From positions 1 to 62,902 of the forward strand of contig NZ_RCMB01000019.1 of NCBI RefSeq assembly GCF_011319465.1: DNA of 62,902 bases, written 5' to 3'. The stretch comes from Candidatus Nitrosotalea sp. TS (GTDB lineage: Archaea; Thermoproteota; Nitrososphaeria; Nitrososphaerales; Nitrosopumilaceae). Numbering within the stretch: position 1 is the stretch's first letter; the number at the start of each line of letters is the position of its first letter. The notes beneath the pieces are model-generated. The model was not told the DNA's origin, did no database searches, and saw only the letters and a program-made list of their open reading frames with translations. Shown one piece after another: positions 49,192-58,267 of the stretch. The translations under genes were made by a program, and so were the position numbers.

Positions 49192-49214
49192 GCAAAACAA
49201 CTACTGGGACAAGC

Positions 49215-49604
49215 ATGTCCTCAGGAGAACAAATTCCACCATGGTTACAAGAACAAGTAGGGAGATTACAACAGTTACAACAAAATCTTCAATCAATCAT
49301 GGCTCAAAAGCAACACCTTGAGGCAGAACAACTTGAAACAGAAAGAGCTCTTGAGACGTTAAAGAAGACAGGTGATAATGACGCTGTGTACAAGGCAGCA
49401 GGTTCGATTCTTGTTAAATCGACAAAACCCATTCTAGTTTCAGAGCTTGAGGAAAAAAAGGAACTTGCAAATACTCGTATAACTGTACTAACGAAACAAG
49501 AATCTAGACTTAAGGAAAATCTCAAAGAATCTGAAACAAAAATCAGAGAAATGTTACATGGATCTACTGCTCCAACTGGACAAAAAACAGATACTCCTAA
49601 ATAA
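49215..49604 (+). CDS. pfdB: Prefoldin subunit beta
   Basis: 129-aa coiled-coil chaperone subunit with VGRLQQLQQNLQSIMAQKQH, a hairpin (YKAAGSILVKS) and a C-terminal helix. Partner of the alpha subunit encoded about 30 kb away beside ftsY. Confidence 0.93.
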   Translation: MSSGEQIPPWLQEQVGRLQQLQQNLQSIMAQKQHLEAEQLETERALETLKKTGDNDAVYKAAGSILVKSTKPILVSELEEKKELANTRITVLTKQESRLKENLKESETKIREMLHGSTAPTGQKTDTPK

Positions 49605-49630
49605 AATACTCGCTGAATTTTAGCGGTTCA

Positions 49631-50318
49631 ATGAAGATCGAAGACATGCGAATGGTAATTGACGAACGAGAAAAAAAGAGTGGTCATTCCTGATCTTTTA
49701 AAAGAGATTGGAGTAAAGGTGGAGATGAAAAATATCCCAATAGGGGATTATATCGTTGCCTCTGAAACAGTGGTTGAAAGAAAAAGTATTCATGATTTTA
49801 TTTCATCTGTTTTTGATGGACGGTTATTTGATCAATGCAATAGACTGAAGGAGCATTTTGAACATCCTGCAATCATTATAGAGGGTGACATTGACGAAAT
49901 AAACCAAATTGCCGAAAACCCGCTAGTCTTCTACGGCGCGATTTCCTCTGTAGCTCTAGATTTCAAGATACCTGTTTTACCAACCCCAAATGCGTCAAAT
50001 ACCGCTAAATTGTTAGTTGCAATGTGTGCAAGACAAGAAAAGACAAAAGGTCCATTCTTGAAGAAGATACGAAAATCAGGAAATATACATCACCAACAAT
50101 TGTCTGTTTTATCCAGCTTGCCTGGAGTAGGTGAAAAACTTGCATCAAGGATGTTGGAAAAATTCGGGTCTCCAAGTAATTCCTTTAGTGCATCCATCGC
50201 AGAACTTTCAAAAATAGAAGGAATGGGTGAATCACGTGCACAAAAGATACGAAATCTACTTGATGCAGAAATAAAAAATGACAAAAAAATTGGTCAGAAA
50301 ACTTTACATGATATTTGA
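49631..50318 (+). CDS. xpf: XPF/ERCC4-family structure-specific nuclease (one frameshift)
   Basis: Short, helicase-less XPF as in crenarchaea, which cuts branched DNA as a dimer with PCNA. The catalytic ERKxxxDF motif is VVERKSIHDFISS. Two C-terminal helix-hairpin-helix elements read LSSLPGVGEKLASRMLEKFG and IEGMGESRAQKIRNLL. A surplus A in the A7 run at 49671-49677 breaks the N-terminus; corrected it reads MVIDEREKRVVIPDLL. About 228 aa. No PCNA-interacting peptide is visible at the C-terminus (KKIGQKTLHDI). Confidence 0.92.
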
Positions 50319-50356
50319 CATACAATAAAATACTGCTGATTGACTTTAACAACTAA

Positions 50357-51116
50357 ATGATAGTTTCTCATTCTTGGCTGGCAGAACATTACAATGATCC
50401 AGATCTTATCATATTGGATTCTCGAGGAAGTGTTGCCTATTCATATGCACACATACCGCGGTCCCAGCCTCTTGGTGTGGAAAAAGTAGTTACAACTACT
50501 GATTCTGGCGCAAATCTTGTCCTAGAACCTGAAAATGCCTGCAAGCCTGTTTAGCTCTCTTGGAATTGATGAGACAAAGACTGTAATAGTATATGGAGAT
50601 TACATGGATCCATCTGCAGCCAGGATAGCCTGGACTCTGCTATATTATGGGCATGAAAAAACAAAGATTCTTGACATTGGAATTAGAAGCTGGCATCAAA
50701 AAGGACTTGCAATCACAAAGGAGGTCCACAAACCAAATCCTACTACTTTTGTGCCAAAAGTAAATTCTACTATTCGAATAGAGGCAGAAGAACTTCAAAA
50801 GAGAATAGATTCGGCTTTTATCATTGACGCTAGATCACCGCAAGAGTATATGGCGGGCAGGATACCAAATTCTGTTCTTTTTCCTTTTACTGATGGCGTG
50901 GGAGAAAAAGGTGCTCTTTTCAAAGAAAAGGATGAACTCATAAAGATATTTGAAGAACAAAAAATCCCAAAAGACAAAGAACTTGTGTGCTATTGTGCGC
51001 TTGGCCATAGGGCAGCAAACGTGTTCACGCAGCTTAAGATTGCTGGTTATGAAAATGTCAGACTGTATGACGGTTCACTAGCTGACTGGATGGGACGAAG
51101 ACTACCGCTTGGATGA
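50357..51116 (+). CDS. Tandem-rhodanese sulfurtransferase (one frameshift)
   Basis: Two rhodanese domains. The N-terminal one (LIILDSRGSVAYSYAHIPRS) lacks an active-site Cys. The C-terminal one has CYCALGHR with the sulfur-accepting cysteine and DARSPQEYMAGRIPNS. A surplus C at 50538-50539 splits the first domain; the repaired join is EPENAASLFSSLGI. About 252 aa. It transfers sulfane sulfur from thiosulfate or mercaptopyruvate to a thiophilic acceptor. A second rhodanese lies 1.4 kb downstream. Convergent overlap of 15 bp with nob1. Confidence 0.9.
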
Positions 51117-51578
51117 TTTACGTCTTATTTTGCTTCCGCATATTGGACAAATAGAAGCTTTTGATGAACTCGATTTACAGCCAGGACAAAAGTAAACCCA
51201 ACTTATCTTGTCTGCACCTTTTGTCATAATTGGAATGACTTTCAAATTCAGATGTTTTGCTACATTTGAAACTGCAAAATCATCTGTCATTAATTCTCCT
51301 CCTAGCTGCAAACATAACGCAATAACTGAAATATCTTCTTTGGAAAGCTGTTGATGATCTCCACTCTCTTCTGCTTTTCTGAGTGCCATCTCAGTAAATT
51401 TACTTTCAGGTTCAACAATTTTTAATCTGTTTGATTCGATTAGAATCATTATTGCATCTTGGCTTTTTTTGATATGCTTGATTTCCTCAAAAACTAGCGG
51501 TGTGGTATAGCTGATATCCTGTGACGCAAATGGTATGCCTGCATAAAAAGAGGTAGCATCTAAAATTCTAAAAACCAA
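51102..51578 (-). CDS. nob1: rRNA maturation endonuclease Nob1
   Basis: PIN-domain nuclease that makes the 3' end of 16S rRNA. Catalytic acidic residues D7 (RILDATS), D82 and D99/D100 (LMTDDFAV), followed by a zinc ribbon C131/C134 and C144/C147. 158 aa, archaeal length. Overlaps the NAD kinase gene by 11 bp. Confidence 0.92.
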   Translation of the reverse strand: MVFRILDATSFYAGIPFASQDISYTTPLVFEEIKHIKKSQDAIMILIESNRLKIVEPESKFTEMALRKAEESGDHQQLSKEDISVIALCLQLGGELMTDDFAVSNVAKHLNLKVIPIMTKGADKISWVYFCPGCKSSSSKASICPICGSKIRRKSSKR

Positions 51579-52383
51579 GCTTGCTCATCTGTCTCAGACC
51601 TCTTTTCTTGAGTCTTACAAACACTGCGTGTTTTTTGTATTTTCTAATTGTGATGACCTCATCAAATCTTGCAGTCTTGATTACTTGAGCATCCATGATT
51701 ATATTGGAATCATGACTGCTTAGTATCTCAATTTTTTCATCCGGCACTACTATGGAAGGTAATTTGTTGACTGGCGCTACCGGTGTTATTATTAGAACAT
51801 CCAAGCTTTCATGAAGAATTGGACCTCCTAAAGAATATGAGTGTCCAGTTGAACCGCTTGGAGTGGCAATTATCACGCCGTCCATTCTTTGTGTGACGGT
51901 ATCATTTTGGAATCTTATCTCAAAAAGTGATGTTTTGGTTAGATTTTGCCTGTTAATGTATATCTCATTTAGTGCAGGAGGAAATTCTTGTCCTGCACAG
52001 GATGCAACTACGCGAGTTCTTTTATCAAGAAGTATGTTGCCCGATATTATCTGCTCTATTGCAGTATCAATCTCTGGCATAGTTATTTCTGATAAAATTC
52101 CTCTATTGCCTCCAACATTTATGGCCAAATTTGGAGTCTCATTTTCTAAATATCTGAAGGTGCGCAGAGTGGTACCATCACCGCCAAGCGTGATTGTAAG
52201 ATCAAGCTTTGCAGTTTTGAGATCTTCTAATTCATCTACTTTCTTGGCTCCTTCAACTTGAACTGGAGATACTGTGTGTACTCTTATTTTTCTCTCAAGT
52301 AGTTTCTTCGCTACTTTCTTTGCTGCGTCTTCTGCTTCCTTTGAGCCAACTTTGCTGACGATGGCTACATTATTGAGATCCAA
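51568..52383 (-). CDS. nadK: NAD kinase
   Basis: Phosphorylates NAD to NADP with ATP or polyphosphate. GGDGT at residues 67-71 (TITLGGDGTTLRTFRYL), the NLAINVGGNRGILSEI loop and ATPSGSTGHSYSLGGP are diagnostic. 271 aa. Two-gene minus-strand unit with nob1. Confidence 0.94.
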   Translation of the reverse strand: MDLNNVAIVSKVGSKEAEDAAKKVAKKLLERKIRVHTVSPVQVEGAKKVDELEDLKTAKLDLTITLGGDGTTLRTFRYLENETPNLAINVGGNRGILSEITMPEIDTAIEQIISGNILLDKRTRVVASCAGQEFPPALNEIYINRQNLTKTSLFEIRFQNDTVTQRMDGVIIATPSGSTGHSYSLGGPILHESLDVLIITPVAPVNKLPSIVVPDEKIEILSSHDSNIIMDAQVIKTARFDEVITIRKYKKHAVFVRLKKRGLRQMSKLGF

Positions 52384-52473
52384 TCAAGAGTACTATTCTA
52401 ATTTTACTTAAAAAGCATATGATGGGTATAAAATATTAAGAACCATCTTCTGTAATTCAGTTAGAAAGACGTT

Positions 52474-53319
52474 ATGACCTACGCACATCCTGAAGTTTTG
52501 ATAGACACTGAGACAGTGGCAAAAAACATAGGTAATAGCTCAATTAAGATTGTTGAAGTTGATTATGATCCAGAGAATGCCTACCGACAGGGACATATTC
52601 AAAATGCCAGTCTGATTTGGTGGAAAAGAGACATCAACGATCCTGTGACCAGAGATATAATTAACAAATCTCAATTTGAAGAATTAATGTCAAGAAATGG
52701 AATAACATCTGATTCAGAAGTAATTCTTTACGGTGATTTCAACAACTGGTTTGCAGCTTTTGTTTTTTGGATATTCAAGTATTATGGACATGAAAAACTA
52801 AAGATCATGAACGGTGGCAGGAAAAAGTGGGAAATGGAGAAAAAGCCATATACAAAAGAAGAACCGCAGATTCAAAAAACAAAATATGTGTCAAAACCAC
52901 CTAACGAAGGAATGCGAGCTTATCTATTTGATGTGAGGAGAGCCCTTGACAAAACAGACACTGTTCTAGTTGATGTACGTTCTCCAAAAGAATTCTCAGG
53001 GGAAGTTACAGCTCCGGCAGAATATCCTATGGAACATGCTCAGAGGGGAGGACACATTCCAGGTGCACATAATATTCCATGGGCTACTGCTGTAAATGAC
53101 ACTGATGGTACTTTCAAGGCTGTTGACGAATTAAAGAAAAATTACGAACCCAAAGGAGTTACACCAGATAAAGATGTGATTTGTTATTGTAGGATAGGAG
53201 AGAGATCATCTCATTCATGGTTTGTCCTAAAGTATCTGTTGGGATATCCGCAAGTTAGGAATTATGATGGCTCTTGGACTGAATGGGGTAATATGATTGG
53301 AAACCCAATCGAAAAATAA
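52474..53319 (+). CDS. Thiosulfate/3-mercaptopyruvate sulfurtransferase
   Basis: 281-aa tandem rhodanese. The first domain is inactive (GDFNNWFAAFVFW where the catalytic loop would be). The second has CYCRIGERSSHSW with the catalytic Cys and the CRxGxR[ST] type loop of thiosulfate sulfurtransferases, plus VDVRSPKEFSGEV. Complete and unbroken. The last 23 bp overlap the next gene, so the two are coupled. Confidence 0.92.
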   Translation: MTYAHPEVLIDTETVAKNIGNSSIKIVEVDYDPENAYRQGHIQNASLIWWKRDINDPVTRDIINKSQFEELMSRNGITSDSEVILYGDFNNWFAAFVFWIFKYYGHEKLKIMNGGRKKWEMEKKPYTKEEPQIQKTKYVSKPPNEGMRAYLFDVRRALDKTDTVLVDVRSPKEFSGEVTAPAEYPMEHAQRGGHIPGAHNIPWATAVNDTDGTFKAVDELKKNYEPKGVTPDKDVICYCRIGERSSHSWFVLKYLLGYPQVRNYDGSWTEWGNMIGNPIEK

Positions 53320-53629
53320 TGAGTCCGATCAGGAACTTCCTGTACTAAACAAAGGAATATTCTATGCCATAAGGGATGGTTCTACTGATCTCATCATGGA
53401 AGACAAAACCAAGCGAGGTCTTACAGTACAAGAACAAGCAATAGATGAAAAATACAACGTAATTTCAGAAAAAGGGATGATCTATGATATGGATGGTATT
53501 GGCCATAAAGTTGGCATACGGTGGTTCTTTCCTAAGGACAAGTATAGTTTTGAGAGGGTATTAGAGCATGCCAAAGAGATGGAAGAAAGATACCGAAAGA
53601 TCCGTGAAGAGACTTGCCCGGACTACTGA
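53297..53629 (+). CDS. Conserved hypothetical protein, 110 aa
   Basis: Unrecognised soluble protein with an N-terminal strand-rich part (GIFYAIRDGSTDLIMEDKTK) and a charged C-terminal helix (FERVLEHAKEMEERYRKIRE). TTG start inside the end of the sulfurtransferase gene, so translation is likely coupled. It precedes the ferredoxin fusion gene by 36 bp. Operon position suggests a role in sulfur or redox transfer, which is inference only. Confidence 0.7.
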   Translation: METQSKNNESDQELPVLNKGIFYAIRDGSTDLIMEDKTKRGLTVQEQAIDEKYNVISEKGMIYDMDGIGHKVGIRWFFPKDKYSFERVLEHAKEMEERYRKIREETCPDY

Positions 53630-53665
53630 GAAGAGTTTTTAAAGACTTTTTCTAATAATAATAAC

Positions 53666-54622
53666 ATGTCTCTGCTTCTAAAAGATAAAGTATACTCTGT
53701 CCAGTCTGCCACTTCAAAGAGAGGGATTTACCCACTACACAGCTATAAACTAGGACTTTATCGCCTGCCAATAAAATTGGAAGACAAGTATGAAATAGAT
53801 TCCATTGTTAGCGGTTTTAAGAAAGTTTTTGTCATGGATCAGTTTGCTGACCGAGTTTATGCGACATATCGCTGGAAAGAGGAGAACATGCCAGATCCAG
53901 ATGAACGAGGATACAAACAGATTGAGCTTGAAGTTCAAGTTGAAGTTGTAACCGGAGAGGTAGTTGACATGATATATCAAATCTATCCAATTGAAAAATA
54001 CGGTGACGGTTTATGGGTCAAAGATTATAGAAGAAAAGCTGATGCAAATGCTAAGATGATGATTGATACTATATTGCGCAATAGCATTCTTGCCGACAAG
54101 ATGATTGAACACATTGTGAAAACTAAACAAGTAGAACCAGAGATTGCTATCAAAGAACTGGAAGAGATGACACCATTGGCACAGATAGTTCCAAATGCCA
54201 AACCAAAACCAAAGCCAGCTGCACCTCCGCCCGGACAAGAGGCACAACAACCAGTAGAAATAGAAACCCCATCTGGAGCAAAACAGGGACCAATAGATGT
54301 TGAATTCAAATCAAAGCTCAAAGTAACTGAAACGTTTACTGCTCCATCAAGTAGTAACAAGATCAAGATCTTTGGACCAAGAAAAGGAAACGAAGTGTTA
54401 GGTATATGGGGTGAATTTGTCTCAGTAGATTTTGATGTCTGTGTGGGAGACGGTGCATGTATTGACGCTTGTCCTGTCAAGGTTTACGAATGGGCAGACT
54501 TTCAAGGAAGTCCATCATCTGATAAAAAGCCACTAATGGCAAGAGAACCAGATTGTATCTTCTGCTTGGCATGTGAGAATGTTTGCCCTGTTCAGGCAAT
54601 CAAGATCTCAAAGAAGGGCTAG
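53666..54622 (+). CDS. Ferredoxin domain fused to an N-terminal domain of unknown function
   Basis: 318 aa. Residues 1-170 form an alpha/beta domain I do not recognise (HSYKLGLYRLPIKLEDKYEI, GEVVDMIYQIYPIEKYG). A Pro/Lys-rich linker covers about 175-215, then a Sulfolobus-like dicluster ferredoxin. The first cluster motif is CVGDGACIDACP (C259, D262, C265, C269), the Asp-containing form that holds [3Fe-4S]. The second, CIFCLACENVCP (C297, C300, C303, C307), binds [4Fe-4S]. The histidine-rich zinc arm of Sulfolobus zinc-ferredoxin is not seen. It lies downstream of a rhodanese and may be its electron partner. Confidence 0.85.
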   Translation: MSLLLKDKVYSVQSATSKRGIYPLHSYKLGLYRLPIKLEDKYEIDSIVSGFKKVFVMDQFADRVYATYRWKEENMPDPDERGYKQIELEVQVEVVTGEVVDMIYQIYPIEKYGDGLWVKDYRRKADANAKMMIDTILRNSILADKMIEHIVKTKQVEPEIAIKELEEMTPLAQIVPNAKPKPKPAAPPPGQEAQQPVEIETPSGAKQGPIDVEFKSKLKVTETFTAPSSSNKIKIFGPRKGNEVLGIWGEFVSVDFDVCVGDGACIDACPVKVYEWADFQGSPSSDKKPLMAREPDCIFCLACENVCPVQAIKISKKG

Positions 54623-54669
54623 TAAAACAACGGTAAGGCTATAAGGACTTGTGAGTTGAAAGACTCCAA

Positions 54670-56697
54670 ATGCTGATGCATAGTCTACCAACTCCTTTAA
54701 CACAATTCCTATGGAATATGTTCATCGGAATAGCCCTTGTAATCACTCTATACACCTGTAATTTCTATTATCTAGTTTTCCTGGCACGACAAAAAAAGAA
54801 AACAAAATCTATCGAGTTAAAAGAAATCCCAACAGTTACAATCCAACTTCCAATTTATAATGAAAAATACGTCGCGGCCAGATTGGTAAATGCTGTCTGT
54901 GCACAAGACTATCCAAAAGAAAAACTGTGTATCCAAGTATTGGATGATTCTGATGATGATACCTTCAATATTCTGGAAGATCTAGTTGACGATTACAAAA
55001 AGAAAGGATTCGATATAACTCATGTAAGGCGGGGAAATCGAAAAGGGTACAAAGCGGGGGCACTTCGTCATGCAATGAGCTTTACAAAAGGTGACTTTGT
55101 CGCCATATTTGACGCAGATTTTATTCCGCCTTCGTGGTTTCTAAAAAGGGCACTTTCGTATTTTTGCAAGCCTGAGATAGGTCTAGTGCAATGTAGATGG
55201 GGGCACGTTAATGAAAAATATTCAGCTTTAACGATGGCACAAGCACTAAGCTTGGATTTTCATTTTCTCATAGAACAAAAGGCAAAAAGTAACTCTCATT
55301 TATTTATGAATTTCAATGGTACTGCTGGCGTGTGGAGAAGAGAGTGTATTGAAGACTCTGGGGGATGGCACACTGCAACACTAGTGGAAGATCTGGATCT
55401 TAGTTATAGGGCACAGATGAAAGGCTGGAAATGCGTATTCATACCTGACATTGTAGTAGATGCTGAACTTCCCGTACAAATGAATGCGGCAAAGAGACAA
55501 CAATTCAGGTGGGCAAAAGGATCAATTCAATGTGCAATAAAATTATTGGGAGATGTTGCAATAAAGAGAATCCCCGTTGAGACAAAGATCCAAGCCTTTG
55601 TTCAACTTACAAGACACATATCATTTCCATTAATGCTGATACAATTCTTAATTCTTCCAATATTACTAGCTTCAAAAATCAATCTGTATGTAATCAGTGG
55701 ACTGCCAGCCATTACAATAATGGCATATCTTGCTATGGGACCTCTGGTGTATATTATGATAATTCGAGACTTGTATCATGCAAGTTGGAAGTCTAAGGTA
55801 CTGTCATATTTTTACATGATCTTCTATTCTGCAGGCATGTCAGTGAATAATACCGTAGCTGTCTTTGATGCGCTCTTTGGAAAGAAGAATGAATTTTTGC
55901 GTACTCCAAAGTTTGGAATAATAAATAAGAATGATGATTGGAGAGACAAAGCTTACGCTTTACCTTTCACAAAAACTACATTGCTTGAGATATTCTTTGG
56001 CGTATATGGAGTCATAGGAATATTTGTTGCGATCTTTTCAAACAATCCCATTTTTGCTCCAATAATAGGAATTCAGGTTGTAGGATTTTTCTATATAGCG
56101 TATCTTAGCATATCTCATTCAACATTTAAAAAAGGCAAATCAAGAAATATGCCTGTTACATCAGGTACTCAAAGAATGGCAAATACATACTACAAGCTTG
56201 CAATGGCAGGAATTATGGGACTCATAGTCTTAGGTGTAGTGATGGCTTTTGAGGAATATGGTACCACAATATACCCGCTTGACCAATCTAGAGGGCTTTT
56301 GTCAAGAATTCAGGCTACATCTGACCCGCAAACCATTCACAACGATCTGAAAGATATAATGATGCTTCTCCCAACTCATGGTAATCCAGTATGGATATTT
56401 CCTACTGACGACACAGACTTTGGATTAATGCAAGGAGACCTACAGACTATGTTAGGAACCGTAGATAAAGTTGCAAGCACATCTCCTGACAGTGCAGCAT
56501 TTCATGCCGGAATGCTAAATATTCATACGCAAGCTTCAGCAATTTCATTTAGTCTAATTGATGCTACACCATACATGTATGTGAGCATATCAAACATTTT
56601 GTTTGGTTGCATATGGGTAGCTGTGATAATTGGAATATTTGCAATGTTGAAGAGAAAACGAGAACGTCTAAGAGCTTACGATTTGGAAGAGACCTAG
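54670..56697 (+). CDS. Cellulose-synthase-like family 2 glycosyltransferase
   Basis: 675-aa membrane synthase for a beta-linked polysaccharide or glycan. One N-terminal membrane helix, then the GT-A domain with LDDSDDD (91-97), FDAD (147-150), LVED (238-241) and QQFRW (277-281). About four membrane helices follow (about 305-480). An extracytoplasmic segment (about 540-620) precedes a last membrane helix (ILFGCIWVAVIIGIFAML). The D, DxD, ED, QxxRW set marks a processive enzyme. No c-di-GMP PilZ domain is present. Product unknown; surface polysaccharide is inferred. Convergent with the coiled-coil gene, overlapping 4 bp. Confidence 0.9.
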   Translation: MLMHSLPTPLTQFLWNMFIGIALVITLYTCNFYYLVFLARQKKKTKSIELKEIPTVTIQLPIYNEKYVAARLVNAVCAQDYPKEKLCIQVLDDSDDDTFNILEDLVDDYKKKGFDITHVRRGNRKGYKAGALRHAMSFTKGDFVAIFDADFIPPSWFLKRALSYFCKPEIGLVQCRWGHVNEKYSALTMAQALSLDFHFLIEQKAKSNSHLFMNFNGTAGVWRRECIEDSGGWHTATLVEDLDLSYRAQMKGWKCVFIPDIVVDAELPVQMNAAKRQQFRWAKGSIQCAIKLLGDVAIKRIPVETKIQAFVQLTRHISFPLMLIQFLILPILLASKINLYVISGLPAITIMAYLAMGPLVYIMIIRDLYHASWKSKVLSYFYMIFYSAGMSVNNTVAVFDALFGKKNEFLRTPKFGIINKNDDWRDKAYALPFTKTTLLEIFFGVYGVIGIFVAIFSNNPIFAPIIGIQVVGFFYIAYLSISHSTFKKGKSRNMPVTSGTQRMANTYYKLAMAGIMGLIVLGVVMAFEEYGTTIYPLDQSRGLLSRIQATSDPQTIHNDLKDIMMLLPTHGNPVWIFPTDDTDFGLMQGDLQTMLGTVDKVASTSPDSAAFHAGMLNIHTQASAISFSLIDATPYMYVSISNILFGCIWVAVIIGIFAMLKRKRERLRAYDLEET

Positions 56698-58028
56698 GAA
56701 ATATTTAGCTCATGTCTTACTTCATCTACCGCTCTAATTCCAAATAGATCGCGGATTTGTTCCATTCTGATTGACTCTTTTACCAAATCAGCTCCGAGCT
56801 CACTTATCAAAAGTCTAAAGACATCTGTAAATCTGATTTCCCACCTGTCAGAACAATCCATGATCTTTGATATGCTCCATTGTTTTACTTCAAGAGGAAG
56901 TGGCATCTTTGATTCCACTTCGATAGAAAGTCTATCAAATAGATTTACCATATCTGCAGTCTGAGCTACCATTTTTTGTATGTCCTCTAACGTGCCATAT
57001 TTTGATTCTGATCTCATACGTATGTTAGACTGAAACTCAGAAAGACGGAGCAAACCCATGACTTCCCTCGAAGTACTCTGCGAGGTCTTGTGGGTCACAT
57101 CTCTAATCTCATTTAATTGCTGAGAAATCTCGTATGTCTTTTTATTAAATTCGGATATGGAAGATGAGTTTCTATTGAGTAATTCTGCAAAATCTGACAT
57201 TTTCTCTTCGAGATCCTTTGTTTTGCCTAGCACATTGTCCTTGAAATTGCTAAATTCAGCATTTACATTTCTAATGTCATTACCTAACACATCAAGAGAA
57301 TCTGTTTTCTTTATCAACGAGTTAATCTCTGTGCTTACGTTTCTAATCTGAGAATCAAGACCAAAGATTGGCTCTGTCTTTGTGACGATTCCGTCAATTT
57401 CAGTTTTTATGTTTGATATGCTTTCTTCAAGATGTTGCATTTTTTCAGTTTTTTCAGAGATTTCCTTTGTACTCTTCTTTACCTCATCAATTTCAGAGCC
57501 AATGTTTGATAATGACTCTGCTCTGCTTGTAACGCTCTTTATCTCCTCGCGTATCTTCTCGGTCTTTTCTGATACGTGCATTATCATCTTGGTGTTATTT
57601 CTAATAGAGTCTAAATTGTCTGCTAAATTCTGCATGAGCTTGTTGGTATCGGGAATATTCTCTTGTTTTTGATGAATCTTGCTAACTTGATCCTGAAGAC
57701 GATTTATCTGATCATTGATTTTCTCTATGATGTTTGAATGTGCTTTTACCTGGCTAATTCCATGGAAGAGTCTTTGTGTATCTTCTTCAAGAATGGTTAT
57801 CTGTCTTGAACTTTTCTGAATCTGATCTAGTGAAGAATTTACTCCATCTATCATGCTTTTTAATGAGATTAGTATTTTTTGATTTTCAGTGAAAATTTTG
57901 GACATTGTTTTCACTTCTGATGCCAAAACCTTGGTTGCCTCAGAAATTGAGCTCATCTTTTTGAGAACATCTGCAGTACGATCTTTGGTTGATCCCTTGC
58001 TGTTCTCAGTCCTTTTTGTCTGCTTCAC
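56694..58028 (-). CDS. Long coiled-coil protein with C-terminal globular domain
   Basis: 444 aa, no signal peptide or membrane helix. Residues about 20-330 are an almost continuous coiled coil (heptads rich in Ile/Leu with Lys/Glu/Ser), containing repeated units of the form SEKTEKIREEI and KTDSLDVLGNDI. The last 110 residues are globular (KQWSISKIMDCSDRWEIRF, RLLISELGADLVKESIRMEQ). I know no characterised family with this plan. A cytoskeletal, chromosome-associated or scaffold role is plausible, but nothing in the sequence decides. Confidence 0.75.
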   Translation of the reverse strand: MKQTKRTENSKGSTKDRTADVLKKMSSISEATKVLASEVKTMSKIFTENQKILISLKSMIDGVNSSLDQIQKSSRQITILEEDTQRLFHGISQVKAHSNIIEKINDQINRLQDQVSKIHQKQENIPDTNKLMQNLADNLDSIRNNTKMIMHVSEKTEKIREEIKSVTSRAESLSNIGSEIDEVKKSTKEISEKTEKMQHLEESISNIKTEIDGIVTKTEPIFGLDSQIRNVSTEINSLIKKTDSLDVLGNDIRNVNAEFSNFKDNVLGKTKDLEEKMSDFAELLNRNSSSISEFNKKTYEISQQLNEIRDVTHKTSQSTSREVMGLLRLSEFQSNIRMRSESKYGTLEDIQKMVAQTADMVNLFDRLSIEVESKMPLPLEVKQWSISKIMDCSDRWEIRFTDVFRLLISELGADLVKESIRMEQIRDLFGIRAVDEVRHELNIS

Positions 58029-58096
58029 TTTAAATTACAATAACCGTAGCCGATAAAAAAGTTCGGTTTTAATTTTCTTCAAAAAATAGCCAGAAA

Positions 58097-58204
58097 TTAG
58101 TTGTTGACTAACTCCGGATCATGTAGTACCTCATGCAAGGTCTTTTCTACTAAACCATTTGCAGTCTCAAAGAACTGCCTTGGACAGAATTCGCAATTTA
58201 ACAT
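58097..58204 (-). CDS. 35-aa C2H2-like zinc microprotein
   Basis: ATG-started frame whose product contains CEFCPRQF and HEVLH, i.e. C-x2-C-x17-H-x3-H, with Phe and Leu placed much as in a classical zinc finger, though the Cys-His gap is longer than the usual 12. It has its own TATA-like box (58227-58232 on the minus strand), with a perfect palindrome between box and start. Function unknown. Confidence 0.55.
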   Translation of the reverse strand: MLNCEFCPRQFFETANGLVEKTLHEVLHDPELVNN

Positions 58205-58208
58205 ATCT

Positions 58209-58225
58209 TACCGTACCATACGGTA
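58209..58225. promoter_or_regulatory. Palindromic operator between TATA box and start
   Basis: TACCGTA-CCA-TACGGTA is a perfect 7-bp inverted repeat with a 3-bp centre. It lies immediately downstream of a TTAATA box and ends 4 bp before the start codon of the microprotein at 58204. In this position a bound protein would block polymerase, the usual mode of archaeal repression. The regulator is unknown. Confidence 0.6.
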
Positions 58226-58267
58226 CTATTAACATAAAGGTAATTTTGGTATTACCCAAGGTAGATT

